Of a DNA stretch of 64,000 bases, positions 23,109 through 33,678 are shown one piece after another. The stretch spans positions 300,863,466 through 300,927,465 of the forward strand of contig CM057009.1 of assembly GCA_029891345.1 (NCBI GenBank), read 5' to 3'. The DNA is from Dryococelus australis. Its lineage: Eukaryota; Arthropoda; Insecta; Phasmatodea; Phasmatidae. A program made the position numbers and the translations under genes. Each line of letters begins with the position of its first letter. Positions within the stretch are counted from its first letter, which is position 1. Under the pieces are notes generated by a model that worked only from the letters and a program-made list of their open reading frames with translations, ran no database searches and was not told where the DNA came from.

Positions 23109-24184
23109 ATGGAAAACTACACGTTTAGGGAATATGCCAATATGATGTTATTGTACGGCGAAGCTCGGTGGAATGGGAGGGCTGCTCGTCAGCTGTATGA
23201 GGAGCATTTTCCACACTGCCACGCACCTTTGCACACCCTCATTGCCAAGGTTTACCCACGGGTCTCAGAGACAGGTACATTCACCGCCAACAGATCTGAC
23301 TGTGGTGCTCCACGGCGGCGGTGCACCCCCGAGTTAGACCAGGCTGTTCTAAATGCAGTTGTAGAGGACGCGACGGCACGTACTCGAAACATAGCACGTA
23401 GACTCAATTTACTACACAAAACTGTCTGGCGTGTTCTGTATGAGCAGCTGTTACACCCCTACCACCGCCACAGAGTACAGGCAGTGCATCCAGAGGATTT
23501 TGCACCACGTGCCCACTACTGCAGGTGGTTCTTGCACCATTGTGTTGATGAGCCCGACTTTCCATGGCGCATCTTCTTCACTGATGAAGCCAGGCTCACC
23601 AAGGAAGGTATTTTCAATTCCCGCAACAGCCATGTTGGGGCCGATGAAAACCCACATGCTAAGCGCCCTCATGGTTTTCAGCAATGATATGGTATCAACA
23701 TGTGGACAGGGTTTCTGGATGAGTGTGTTATTGGGCCATACCTTCTTCCACGTACACTCACGGGTGCTGCATACTTGATTTTCCTTGGGTTTTTGGAAGA
23801 TGTGTGACTGCATGTGCATCAAAACATGGGATTTCTGCACGATGGAGCACCATCTCATTTTTCTCTTGCGGTCCGTCATCTCATTCAACATTTTGGTCAA
23901 CAGTGGATAGGTTGAGGTGGCCTGATTGCTTGGCCTGCACGTTCACCCGACTGACTCCGCTAGACTACTTCCTATGGGGCAACATGAAGGGCGAGATTTA
24001 CGAGACCCCTGTGGAATCAGAGGAGGACCTGCTGGCGCGGATTATGGCTGCGGTGGATCTTGGACTTCCAAGTATTGGTGATCGTGTGTACCAGAACATG
24101 GTACATAGGTACCGTGTTTGTGTAGACGTTACTGGTCGTCACATCGAGCCCTTCTTGCTTCTTGTAAGTAGACCCATAATATAA
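23109..24184 (+). pseudogene. Tc1/mariner-type transposase, broken
   Basis: ATG at 23109. The N-terminus (YANMMLLYGEARWNGRAARQ) is the helix-turn-helix found in arthropod IS630/Tc1-type transposases, followed by a second HTH (TARTRNIARRLNLLHKTVWR). The catalytic region has FFTDEARLTKEGIFNSRNSHV, with the first Asp, then HDGAPSHFSL in another frame (second Asp), and WPARSPD then LTPLDYFLWG (third Asp). About 40 residues separate the last two acidic residues, more than the 34 of classical mariner or Tc1. A stop at 23685 and later frameshifts and stops inactivate it. The last 90 or so codons lie in the right inverted repeat. Confidence 0.82.
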
Positions 24185-24356
24185 ACAACGTACAGAATGT
24201 TGCATATGTGGGAGAGGTTAATATTTGATATGGTGGTGTTTTGCTTGTCGCGGGGAAATGGTACATTTCCGCACATAAGTTCTTATGCAAAACGTAACCA
24301 TCTTGGTGCCCACTACATGCCCTTACAATGTGTAATGGTAATTTAGACACATCCTG
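23920..24356 (-). repeat. Right inverted repeat of the transposon
   Basis: Pairs with 22439-22868. It holds the C-terminal coding part of the transposase on the + strand and a 3' untranslated part from 24185. The outermost 17 bases differ from the left end at two positions. Confidence 0.8.
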
Positions 24357-24811
24357 TATATGAGATAAAGACCAATAATTTTTATCAGGACATGGCTGCA
24401 GACTCCAACTTCATGTCAGAGTTCGACACCAGTGCTTACCTCCCAGCTCATGTGTGCTATTCTCCTACCAACAATAACGTTGATGGGAAAATTAAAGAAT
24501 AGTGTGGTAGGGAGGAAATGTGCGAATTTGTAGGCCTGCATGCTAAAATGTATGCCTACAAGTGTGGAGGCAAGATTACGAAGAAAACCAAGGAATTTTA
24601 GAAAATCAGCTTGAAGTATAAGATTACTTTTGAAGATTACAAGAGAGTGTTGACACAACAGCAAGTCATGCGTATTAAAGTTCAAAATATAATTAGCACT
24701 TTCATGGACGGATGACGAGAGAATAATACTACCAGCTGGAATACTGACAGAGCCATATGGGTACCAGAATTAATAAACTAAGTTTCATATGGTCATATTG
24801 GGTAGAAATTA

Positions 24812-24937
24812 AAAAGAGAAGAAGGAAAGAAGAGAAGAAACAAAGAAAAGGAGAAAAGAGAAGATGAGAAGCAAAGAGAAAAAGAGGAGAAAAGAATAGA
24901 AGAAAAGAGAAGACGAGAAAAGAATAGAAGAAAAGTA
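24812..24937 (+). repeat. Polypurine (GAAAA/GAGAA) tract
   Basis: About 125 bases of almost pure purine on the + strand, built from agaagaaa, gagaaaag and agaatagaag words. It lies in the 3' untranslated part of the polymerase unit, between the stop at 24773 and the poly(A) signal. Confidence 0.75.
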
Positions 24938-24956
24938 GATTAGAGTATTTCTGTCC

Positions 24957-24985
24957 AATAAAAGCATATGTTGTTGAATGTATTT
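24957..24985 (+). terminator. Poly(A) signal of the polymerase unit
   Basis: AATAAA at 24957-24962 is followed within 25 bases by a GT-rich stretch (tgttgttgaatgt), the usual downstream element. It lies 184 bases after the polymerase stop codon and would end a transcript started near 16989. Confidence 0.55.
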
Positions 24986-25585
24986 AGCTACTACTGACAT
25001 CATGTATGGACGTATAAGGTCCTGACGCACTGCTAAGATGCCATTATAAGAGAGATTGTGCCACCACCAGCAATTTTGGCTAGAGATTGTTGCAACATGT
25101 ATTTCACTTCGGCAATTTTGCTTGTGTACTTCTGCACGGGGATTCGGGATTGTGACTTTTGTTTGGACCTCCGACCAGGGTTTAAAGCCAATTCCTGGGG
25201 TTCCAACCCTTATCCTTACCGGGTTGTGCAGGGTGAAATATTTTTAGTTGTGACATTTTGACCCATTGTAACCACTAGAGGTGATATTGTTCTTACCCAC
25301 CCTATCTATCTATAGCTTATCATTATTTTCTTCCTCTTTATCTACAATTCTTTCTGTCTATTTACTTATGGCTGTTATCTATATTCTTGATGTTTCTTCT
25401 GTTCACAGTGTTTTTGTCCAAGGTTGTAAACTTTTTGGTATCATAACCTGCCTCTACAGATCATTCTTGCAGCACTATGGATATATATATATATATCTGT
25501 AGTATTATAAGAGTGTACTGTATTGCTCTGTCCCCATCCGGAGACCCGCCTGCATGGTTGCTTTAGCAGCCATTAGGGTGGTAAA
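24986..25585. other. Unassigned DNA
   Basis: A segment at about 25140-25230 contains a weak tRNA-box-like stretch (gggttccaaccc), but I could not support a SINE. There are pyrimidine-rich runs at 25300-25420 and (TA)n at 25485-25497. No gene is seen. Confidence 0.35.
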
Positions 25586-25779
25586 GGATGGTTGAGCAGT
25601 TCCAACCCGAAGGATGGATGAGCAGTTCCAACCTGAAGGATGGACGAGCAGTTCTAACCCGAAGGATGGATGAGTAGTTCTAAACTGAAGGATGGATGAG
25701 CAGTTCCAAATCGAAGGGTGGATAAGTAGTTCCAACCCAAAGGATGGATGAGTAGTTCAGAACCGAAGGATGGATGACC
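25586..25779. repeat. 26-bp minisatellite, seven copies plus a partial
   Basis: The unit is ggatggatgagcagttccaa plus six more bases ending in gaa, 26 bases long, seven times from 25586 to 25767 and then a partial. Variation is mostly single substitutions. Because 26 is not a multiple of 3, the frame changes each unit, which argues against a coding role. Confidence 0.88.
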
Positions 25780-26138
25780 AAACAAAAACATTTATTTTTT
25801 AAGAAAAAAAAATTGTATGTAAATAAAATGTAAATAAATAATTACTTTAATAAAGAATATTTTATTTCATAACAATCTTGCAACAATATTTTCTTAAAAT
25901 GGCATCAGATACAACAGTCCTTTGTACACGATGAAGAAGATACATACACCCAAAAATTTATGTAAAAATTAATATACATATTATTATTTACTTGTGTTGG
26001 TCTGGTTTTAGTATATCCAAAGTACTACATGGTGCCTAGGATATGTAAAAAACCATTGTCTTCATTCATGTTGACCCAATGTTCAATTCAGTTGCAGGCT
26101 TGTACTTGTTTGTGAAACCTGCTGACTCATTCTTTTTA
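25780..26138. other. AT-rich unassigned DNA
   Basis: A long A/T run near 25795-25850 and no supported feature otherwise. Confidence 0.35.
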
Positions 26139-26515
26139 GTTAACTCCAGTTACCTGATACCGCGCAGGTGCGGAAACTCTAACACAGCTATTCCCACACA
26201 GCTTGTCATCAGATACCCTCCAGGTACGAAAACAGCCAGGAAGCATGTACAGACTCAGTTACCATACACCGTGCAGGTGCAGAAATGCTAACATTGCTAT
26301 GTGCTGATTTAGGCTATCTGACACTATGCAGATTTTGAAATCAATATGAAAGCATGTACAAACTCCAGTTAACAGACACTGCACAGGTGCAAGCATCTGA
26401 AAATGCAATGTGCTGACTTAGGCTATCTGAAACTGTCCAGGTGCGAAAAAGGCCAGGAAGCACATACAGACTCCAGTTACTGTGCAGGTGTAGACTTGCT
26501 AACACTGCTCTTGAC
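26139..26515. repeat. Degenerate tandem repeat with caggtgcgaaa/actccagttac units
   Basis: The words aactccagtta, ccgtgcaggtgc, gctaacac and ggctatctgaaact recur in the same order about three times, with a period near 120-150 bases. Units are diverged and some are incomplete. Confidence 0.55.
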
Positions 26516-26940
26516 ATTGACAAGGTCCGCTAGGCCTTAGACAAAATGAACGGGGTAATGGTATGGTGAGTTTAAATCGATCAATGGTCCATTCAAGAAG
26601 TCTGAGAACTTTGGAAGAGGAGATGTTTAACACTAAACATTGACGAGGACGTCTCTGCTCTCCTGCTGGCGACAAAGGAGTACTGGTTGAAACCTGTGGG
26701 TATGTATGTAACAGTGTTTCTACACAAGGTGACAAAATGAAAAAAATATTTAAAGTAATACATGATTGGTTGAGTCCTACACAATATGAAAAAATATTCA
26801 AAGTCTTACATGAATGGTTAGGATATGTAAGGTTTGTTTTTTTCTGAGTTGATGATTAAGGTGTGGTGGAATGATAGAGCATGATATCAAGAGAGCTAGG
26901 TGGAGGGCATGCAACAAAAAGTGGAGTACATACAAGTCTT
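26516..26940. other. Unassigned DNA
   Basis: Includes a small direct repeat, aaaaaatatttaaagtaata at 26741 and the similar aaaatattcaaagtcttaca at 26791, each followed by a tgaWtggtt word. No gene is seen. Confidence 0.35.
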
Positions 26941-26943
26941 ACA

Positions 26944-27075
26944 GGATGGTTAGGTTAAGTGGGTGGCAAGACAAATAAAATAAAATAAATATGTTCAGAT
27001 GGTTAGGCTATATATGGTTAGGTTATATTAGGTTAAGTGATTAAGTTAGGTTAGGTGAAGTCAGGTTATGTGGAT
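26944..27075. repeat. GGTTAGG-rich patch
   Basis: The words ggttaggtt, ggttaggct, attaggtta and agttaggttagg recur irregularly through 130 bases. TTAGG is the insect telomere unit, but the arrangement is too irregular to be a true interstitial telomere. Such patches are common low-complexity DNA in insect genomes. Confidence 0.6.
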
Positions 27076-27079
27076 GGTG

Positions 27080-27510
27080 TATGCCAATAGATATGTGTTG
27101 GAAAAAATTTTCAAGTCCTAGCATAGAGGAAAATAATATTCCACATTCAACATGGTACGAAGTCCCTACATGTAAATACGTAAGTCTGGGAAAGTCAAGA
27201 AAATTATTATATGTAATAAAAAAAGTGTGAATAATTAACATTCATAGATAGTTTAATACCAAATAAAATTATATAAGTTAAATAAAAATAATATATATGT
27301 AAGGTTAACATAAATAATAAAGAAAATACTTAAAAAAATTATTCGTAAAAAATTAATGTATGTAAATAATAAAATAAAAACCTTCGAAATTATATAAGTT
27401 AAATCAAAATAATAAATACTTTAAAAATGTAATGAAAAAATAACCACAACACGATTTTTATTTGTCTCCAAGCTGTATACATCGTAAAAACTCTTGTCCC
27501 AATGCATGTC
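27080..27510. other. AT-rich unassigned DNA
   Basis: Long AATAA/ATTAT-type sequence with no supported feature. Confidence 0.35.
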
Positions 27511-27600
27511 CTGATAATTGAGTGGTCTAAGGTGTAAGTCTGACAACCCGAAGTCTGGCAGTTCGATCCCGTGCCATTCCAGATAGTATTTTGAGTTCTA
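27511..27600 (+). repeat. tRNA-derived SINE head
   Basis: GAGTGGTCTAAGGTG fits a tRNA A box (Leu/Ser-like D arm) and GCAGTTCGATCCCG fits a B box about 40 bases later. No good acceptor stem flanks them. The AT-rich tail region beyond 27600 may be the SINE body. Confidence 0.5.
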
Positions 27601-27635
27601 AAAAATGCAGTACCCTTATCGGTCAACTACAGAAC

Positions 27636-28240
27636 TAATATGGCGGTCAAACAAAGGTGAGTAATTGACTAATTGAATGACTGGAGCGCTACCTAGTGGC
27701 CAACTCTATAACCAAGATGGCGGTGCTCCTAGCGACCAATAAAAGAACTAAGATTGCAGTGGAGTGAATGCAACTAATCGAACAAAGGTGAGAAACAAAT
27801 GAAAAACCAATATGGCGGCCTCCATGTAAATGTAAACAAAGATAGTGACCTCCAGTAACATATAAAGAAATGATAAACAAAAAAAAATAGCGGAGTTTAG
27901 TACATACCTTAGATGTGATAGATAAATGACAAACGAATGGGAGAGAATAAAAGTAAGAGAAATAAAGGAAAAAAGAAAGGAAAAGAGAGAAGGAAAGAAA
28001 TAAAAAAGAAGGGAGACAAAAATGGGAGCACTTAGAGAAAACCCTCAAAATTATAAGAGCATGAAAAATGATGCACTGGCTACAAATATGGCAATGTATG
28101 AATACAAATATGGTGGTGTACTGGCTACAAAATTGTGGTGTGCAGGCTACAACGATGGCGACATACTGGCTATATGGCAGAATCCAACATTGTGGTCACG
28201 TGGGAAGTCTGGGAATCCAACATGATGGCTGGCTCCCCTC
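27636..28240. repeat. Degenerate repeats with atggcgg and aacaaaggtgag words
   Basis: Atggcgg-type cores occur near 27639, 27717, 27811 and 28152, and aacaaaggtgag occurs near 27652 and 27782. A second block at 28075-28200 repeats actggctacaaatatgg-like units about four times. Both look like decayed tandem repeats. Confidence 0.45.
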
Positions 28241-28771
28241 AAGCCAACGAGCCACAGCAGACAGCCGTCTCCGTCCATTTCGACATACGCCTACTACTAA
28301 CCCTAAATAATTTAAATTACTGAGGTTCTACTGTAGTGTCAGTTTTTCCAGTCTCATATATTTCCAGCTATAGCATATTTATTAGCTTCAATATTTTCCA
28401 AACAATGAAAGTGGCTTTTTTCTGTGTGGCAGTAAAGACCATACCAGGAAAAGCCCAAGTAAGAATTATATGAATACTGCTGTATGTTTTATGAACAAAT
28501 TGGCTACAGATGTGAATAATCTGATAAATACAAAAACAAGACTTAAAGTTGATCTCTTTAGACTGTGTTGCCTAAATGGGTAAACTGTCACAACCATAAA
28601 CGTGTGTGTGTCTATATTATATATATATACACACACACACATCACAGTAAAATAAGTATATGTGACATAATGTTTATGAGTAATGTGTAAAAGTGTAAAC
28701 AAATTGTAATCCAAGGAAGTTAATTTTTGTGATGTTTTAATTTATTATGAATGAATGGCATGTGTTTCTAG

Positions 28772-28827
28772 GTTCAAAGAAAAGGAACCGTGGTCCTAAA
28801 TGGTCTCAAAACAGTCATGAAGTTGTG
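28772..28827 (+). CDS. Host gene micro-exon 1 (basic module)
   Basis: A 56-base exon between an acceptor (tgtgtttctag) and a donor (GTG then gtaagt). It begins in phase 1 (completing a Gly codon) and ends in phase 0. It encodes SKKRNRGPKWSQNSHEVV, a Lys/Arg-rich, NLS-like peptide. Its phase and start resemble the exon at 53202-53266, and its end phase fits the exon at 37516. These fits across three well-spaced candidates are the main evidence. I do not recognise the gene. Introns of 8.7 and 15.6 kb with transposons are typical of a large insect genome. Chance splice-like sites cannot be excluded. Confidence 0.6.
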
Positions 28828-29389
28828 GTAAGTTACTCTACAGTTTGTGGTAAAATTTGATTAAACAAAGCTACTATTCAATAAAACATATTAGTTGATT
28901 CATTTACTTTGCTGGTACTGGACAACTTGGCATCTGAAAACCAAGATAAAAAAAAAAAGAAAAACAATCTTAACACTCATATTCCGCTGAAACCTTTATT
29001 CAAGGCATATTTTCAGCATTCCCCACAACTGAAAACTGGCATTCTTACTAAGATACACCAAATCAATTTAATGAAACCAACAGGACTAGGCCTCAAAACC
29101 ATAAAATTAAAGGATACAACTAGCAAGCAACTAAGCATGGAAGCAAAACACAGTACCTAAACTACATCAACAGCCATAAAAGAGTGAATTAAATTAATAA
29201 AGACAAGAAATAATTGCAACTAGTTAATTACATATGAAAACTCTGATTATAATCTGTTTCAAGTCATTTACTTCACCTTCATCATTTGCAATTTTAATTT
29301 TACATTTCAAAGATGATTTTTACATCCCACCCTCGAAGACATAATTTATATATATTGTTAAATCTTATAAAGCATTAATTAATAGGCAT
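28828..29389. other. Intron sequence, no other feature
   Basis: AT-rich. An 83-codon frame at 28909-29160 is Lys/Asn/Thr-rich and has no recognised motif. Confidence 0.4.
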
Positions 29390-31352
29390 TGAGGCCAGCT
29401 AACAGCCAGTAGCGCTAGAGCCCATGACGGCGCACACCACGCACATGTCACATGTCCTGCACTTGCGCAAAAAGGCCAATATTCTGAACTCTCACATAAA
29501 TATTATTTTCCAGTGTAAAATGTGTTTTGTCTTTGTATTTCCAGGCTTTAATATGTCTTTAAATGTTTTGAAGTGTTTGTTGTTATTTTTAAATTGTTTG
29601 GTTATGAAATTCAAAGTGCCTGCGGCACAGAGATTAAGAACACTGATATTCCGGTGTGAACGCCATCATAAAGAGACACTGAAATAATATGAAATATTCA
29701 TAAGAAAAATATAAAATGTAAAACAGCATTTAATTTACTTTGTACCATTTTATTTCAAAAATAAAATATTTTACTTGGCGTACATAGCATTTCCGCTTAT
29801 GTGAACCCTGTAGGCGGCTATGGTGCGATGCTTGTCTCTGGACAGTCTGTCGAGGAGAGCTGGCGAGGTAAGACACTGTCACGTACACACTACCACTTTT
29901 GTTCACTGATGTGGATTTCTATAGTCAATTTAGTTTACCGGTCAATCTTTTTACTTGCGTACATTTTGCCAGACATTTTCCCCAGCATTATGCTTCCGCT
30001 TAACTAATTTATTTCGCTCTTCTGGCCTTTTTAACTTAATTGAGGAGAAGGAGGAGATAGATGTCGGAGAGGTCAGCGACCCGCACAACTTGAATCAGGC
30101 GCCATCCGCCTATGTTAGTGGTGTTTCATTGTAATTTCTGCATTATGGCTAGGTGCAATTTTAAGGGCTTTGTTTTCATGTATACATTTGATGGTATTTT
30201 TCCATGTTTGAATGTTTTACGGCAACATCACGTACAACCACGTGGACGACCGAAGCCAAGTTTTTGTATATGCCATCATTGTGTTTTAAGAGTTTTATTT
30301 ATATAACATAGTATGTGCAATCATTTATTTCAGGGTTCTATGTCAGTTTTATTCAGGGTTCAATGTATTTTTCACGTATATTGATGTTTTTTGTACTTGA
30401 CCACGTGGTCACAGTAATGTTTGATTTCACCACCATCAGGCATGTTAGAAGCCTGTAACCACTCTAATCATAAAGAAAAATATTTTCTCACTCAGAATAA
30501 CATTTTAATTTGCTGTTTTCACAAGGAAATACTGCAATTCCACCTGCACCATGTGGTCTGCTACGAACTTCATCCAGTGGTATCCGCGCCATCTAAATTT
30601 GTTTTCACACGTGTGTGTGTGTGTTTATTGTGAATATATATCTCGTGTCCTATCTTTTTTCATGTATCTTTTGAGGGTTTATGTAATTTTGTAATTTGTG
30701 TTAGGTGTAATTACTCCCGTCCTAGCCGGCTCTGTGTATAGGCCATCTCCACACTACCCACGTGCTGGCGGGCGAGCACCGGCGAGTTTGCATTAGTGAT
30801 ACCAGTAATCACACGTTATAATATGTTTCATCAAGTGTTTTCATTTGTAATTCACTGTGTCCTCTCATCAGTGAAAAACCGTCAGTCCACCCTAGCAGCT
30901 GTCGGGCCTCTTCCCTTGTGAAGGCTGTGCTTTCACACACCTTGGTGAGATCATCCATCTAGGCGTGCACTAGATTAATTGCGGGCTGGGGAGCACCCAA
31001 GCGGAATTGGCTAGTCATAACCAAGATTATCATATTTTCATTGGCACGTGGATGTGTACACATAGTAACAATAAAAACAAGTCTACAGCGAACTTACCAC
31101 TTTTATTCAGTAGAGACTGTGTCCTAGCTACATATATTTCATTAAATTTTTATTTCAAAGTGATATTTAGTAAAAGTTTAGTACTGCCTACGTGTTTGTA
31201 AGTACGCATGGGTGACACGGACACACAGAACCCACAACATCCCTGAGAACCCTGAGTCTCAATAGTGCGGTGATTGGGAAGCACCGCTGGCACCCAAATT
31301 ACCAGTAAGTATTTGTGTCATTGTTCCTCTCATGTCCCACCCGACGGCGTCA
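29390..31352 (+). mobile_element. Solo LTR of family A (copy 3)
   Basis: Starts TGAGGCCAGCTAACAGCC and ends ACCCGACGGCGTCA, 1963 bases, with no gag-pol on either side. It retains the splice donor GAG/gtaaga (at 29868), AATAAA (31070-31075) and the acceptor ttttattcag (AG at 31109-31110). No convincing target duplication remains. It lies in an intron of the micro-exon gene, in the same orientation. Confidence 0.87.
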
Positions 31353-32976
31353 GTGTCTACTGGGAGAGTAGTGCAAATCTATGAGATTAATATTTCTTTA
31401 AAAAAATAATTTTATTATAATTTTATACTAATACAACAATGCCAAAACTGTTAAGTGCAGTTCAGAACCTATGTTTATACATGTCCTACAATTTTACTGA
31501 GCCTTGCACCACACACACGTGACTCTCCATGTAAACACATCTTCAATTATATTTCATAACTAAACTTTTTGCTATAGATTTGTTTACTTTGAATCAATTT
31601 TGCAAAGTACATCTCTGCCAGTCCAAATGTTACAGCCAGCTATAATTTATTCAAGATGCTGTTTACTTTATGGTAGAAGGCCAATCATCTGTGGCTGAGG
31701 ACGTGGCTCAGCTAGGGAACGTGTTATGTGCGTGTGTGTGTGTGAGAAAGAGAGAGAGAGAATGTTCAAATAAAAGGTAGTAAAATGGCTGGGTGGGGGT
31801 TGGGAGGGAGAAACTGCCAACAACTTAATAGCTAAATATTTTTTTATTTAAAATATGATACTAAATACTGCAACAAAACTGGATAATACTCAACTAAAAT
31901 GAAATATAGTTACATTAAAGAGATACACCTCCAGACATGTATTTAGATGAAGTAATGTTGATCACTAGATATGACCTGATTACATCCAAATCTACATTTT
32001 TCATTCCGAGGCAAGATACGGCCTTTCTTTACATGACTCATTCAAAATGACATAACTGGCTGTTAACATACAATGGAATGATGCTCTCCAGTGCTACAAT
32101 AAGTGTGGGTATAGATTATAGTGGAATTTCTATCAAAATTGCTAACCTAATTTTCACAGAATGCGATGATGCTTGCAACTTCTAATATGAGAGTTTTCAT
32201 AAAATTCTAGCTTTTCCTTATTATGCCATAATAGAAAATGCTGAGAAGAGTTAATACTTATCCTTTACAAACTACAAATTAAAAATGAAAATGCTAAACT
32301 TTTAAAATTTTAGTTGTACTCAAACAAAATTGTTCGTACATTAATGAATATTTTAATAAAAACTGATATTTTTCTGATACTGGTAATATAATGGTATAGG
32401 ATGCCAGAAAGTTGTATCTGAGTTCATGAGGAGTGAGGGTTGTAAGAAAATAAGAAAACTAAATTTGATTTTTAATTTATTCACAAAGCTATTATTTACA
32501 ACATCGAACTGTCTGTTTATCTCCACTTCTCTTGTTATTGTGAGTGGGTGCTATAATTAATGTGTATCTCAATTATAATTAAAGTCTTTATCAATGTCTC
32601 TACATTGGTTAAAGTCAATTCACACTCATTATTTCCACATATTCAATCTGTCCGTTGTCATCATTCCGAATGTCTGTCAGTCACACGACCAGTCCAATAG
32701 TCCCACCCTTCAGTCTCACTATCCACTGTATCAATGCTTGCAGTCTACATAATTTATTCACGGTTTCTTCGGATGTTTTGAAACAAACCTTTGAAAAATA
32801 ATCCTGGGAGTAACATGTCAACCTGTTATTGCCTATTGACATATTTAAATTTTAGGTAGCACTGAAGGAAACACATTTTATTGTTATACTTAAAAATATC
32901 AGAGCAAATTACAGTGCGTAAGCCCTAGTGACATGCTGTTTTTCTTCCGAGGAAGAAACTTAAATAGGCGGCGCTG

Positions 32977-33022
<46 letters not shown>

Positions 33023-33678
33023 CCCTCACTCCCTCCCTCCCCCCTCACTCCCTCCCTCTCTCTCTCTTTCTCAGGAAGTATATGACGTGTGTTGCTGAAC
33101 AAAGCGTTATTTTCTCTTCTTGTGAGAAATACTTAAAATTATCACATCAAGTTTGTACATGTTGTGTTTTTCAAACCCACCTATTCAAGTAACAATGTTG
33201 TGATAAATATGATTTTTTATTTCAGGAATTAATATACTGTAACGTGCACTATGACCACTGTATGTGAAAGAGTATTGTTGTCTTTACGTTATTCTGGGCC
33301 AGTGTGCATGTGATTGCAAATATTGGAAGTGCGAAATTTATATGTTTTAATTGTAAATTGTTTTTACAACAAAATTAGTTTTTTCAAAGTCACATCTGTT
33401 TATTTTTCACATAATTGTAACTTTGCCCTAGGTGTTTGAAACACAATTGTGTAACATGCTTACTTTTCCGAGATAAGATGTTTGCCACAACCCCAACATA
33501 ATACTAAGCCCAGCCAGAAAAATTTAAATAAATAATGAAATAAACCTATGAAAAAGTACTAATGCATATAAATATGAGCAAAATAAAAGTGATGGTAAGC
33601 CTAAATGCATGCATGTACACCACTAACTTTTAAGTTTGTAGCTTCTACATACAAAAAATAAGTGACGTGAATTGCATA
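31353..33678. other. Intron sequence with microsatellites
   Basis: AT-rich, with (GT)n followed by (GA)n at about 31727-31762 and a long (CT)n/(CCCT)n tract at 32979-33071. The reading frame through that tract is an Arg/Glu repeat artefact. No exon could be supported. Confidence 0.45.
32979..33071. repeat. (CT)n and CCCTCACT microsatellite
   Basis: About 40 bases of pure CT followed by ccctcactccctccctcc-type units and a further CT run. Confidence 0.9.

Larger units (their letters stand above)
22439..24356 (+). mobile_element. Tc1/mariner-superfamily transposon with long inverted repeats
   Basis: The ends are CAGGATATGTCTAAATT (left) and its near-exact reverse complement AATTTAGACACATCCTG (right), each flanked by TA (22437-22438 and 24357-24358). 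TA duplication is the signature of this superfamily. The inverted repeats extend about 430 bases inward. The element carries one transposase relic on the + strand. It landed inside the polymerase pseudogene immediately after motif C; taking out the element and one TA leaves the polymerase frame continuous. The polymerase may therefore have been intact at this point when it was hit. Confidence 0.9.
18944..24773 (+). pseudogene. Zinc-finger plus protein-primed family B DNA polymerase, decayed and interrupted
   Basis: A possible first exon (ATG at 18944, donor at 19016) is followed from about 19086 by three CxxC..H..C-type zinc fingers (19140-19395), a Pro/Ala-rich linker and a long polymerase region. 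Visible landmarks are a D-x-E exonuclease motif (ADIEAM, near 20565), an EndoVII/HNH-like DHCHFTGRYIGPACNNC (near 20940), a second exonuclease motif (FHNLAYDENII, near 21030), a motif-B-like FGKLMEN (near 22150) and motif C YMDTDS (22415-22432). A C-terminal part follows beyond the inserted transposon, ending with TAA at 24771-24773. Many stops and frameshifts break it, and motif A is not recognisable. Order and motifs fit protein-primed polymerases of Maverick/Polinton or adintovirus-type elements, which replicate linear DNA. No integrase, ATPase, protease or capsid gene is visible nearby. Confidence 0.8.

Noticed and set aside
25056..25250. Possible tRNA-like or SINE segment
   Set aside because: The B-box-like word ggttggaacccc (reverse strand) is present but no acceptable A box lies at the right distance.
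15779..25585. Terminal inverted repeats bounding the polymerase unit as a Polinton
   Set aside because: Comparison by eye of sequence before 16690 with sequence after 24985 showed no inverted match. A computed search could still find a diverged one.
32899..33102. ORF coding a Glu/Arg repeat
   Set aside because: Artefact of the (CT)n microsatellite read on the opposite strand.
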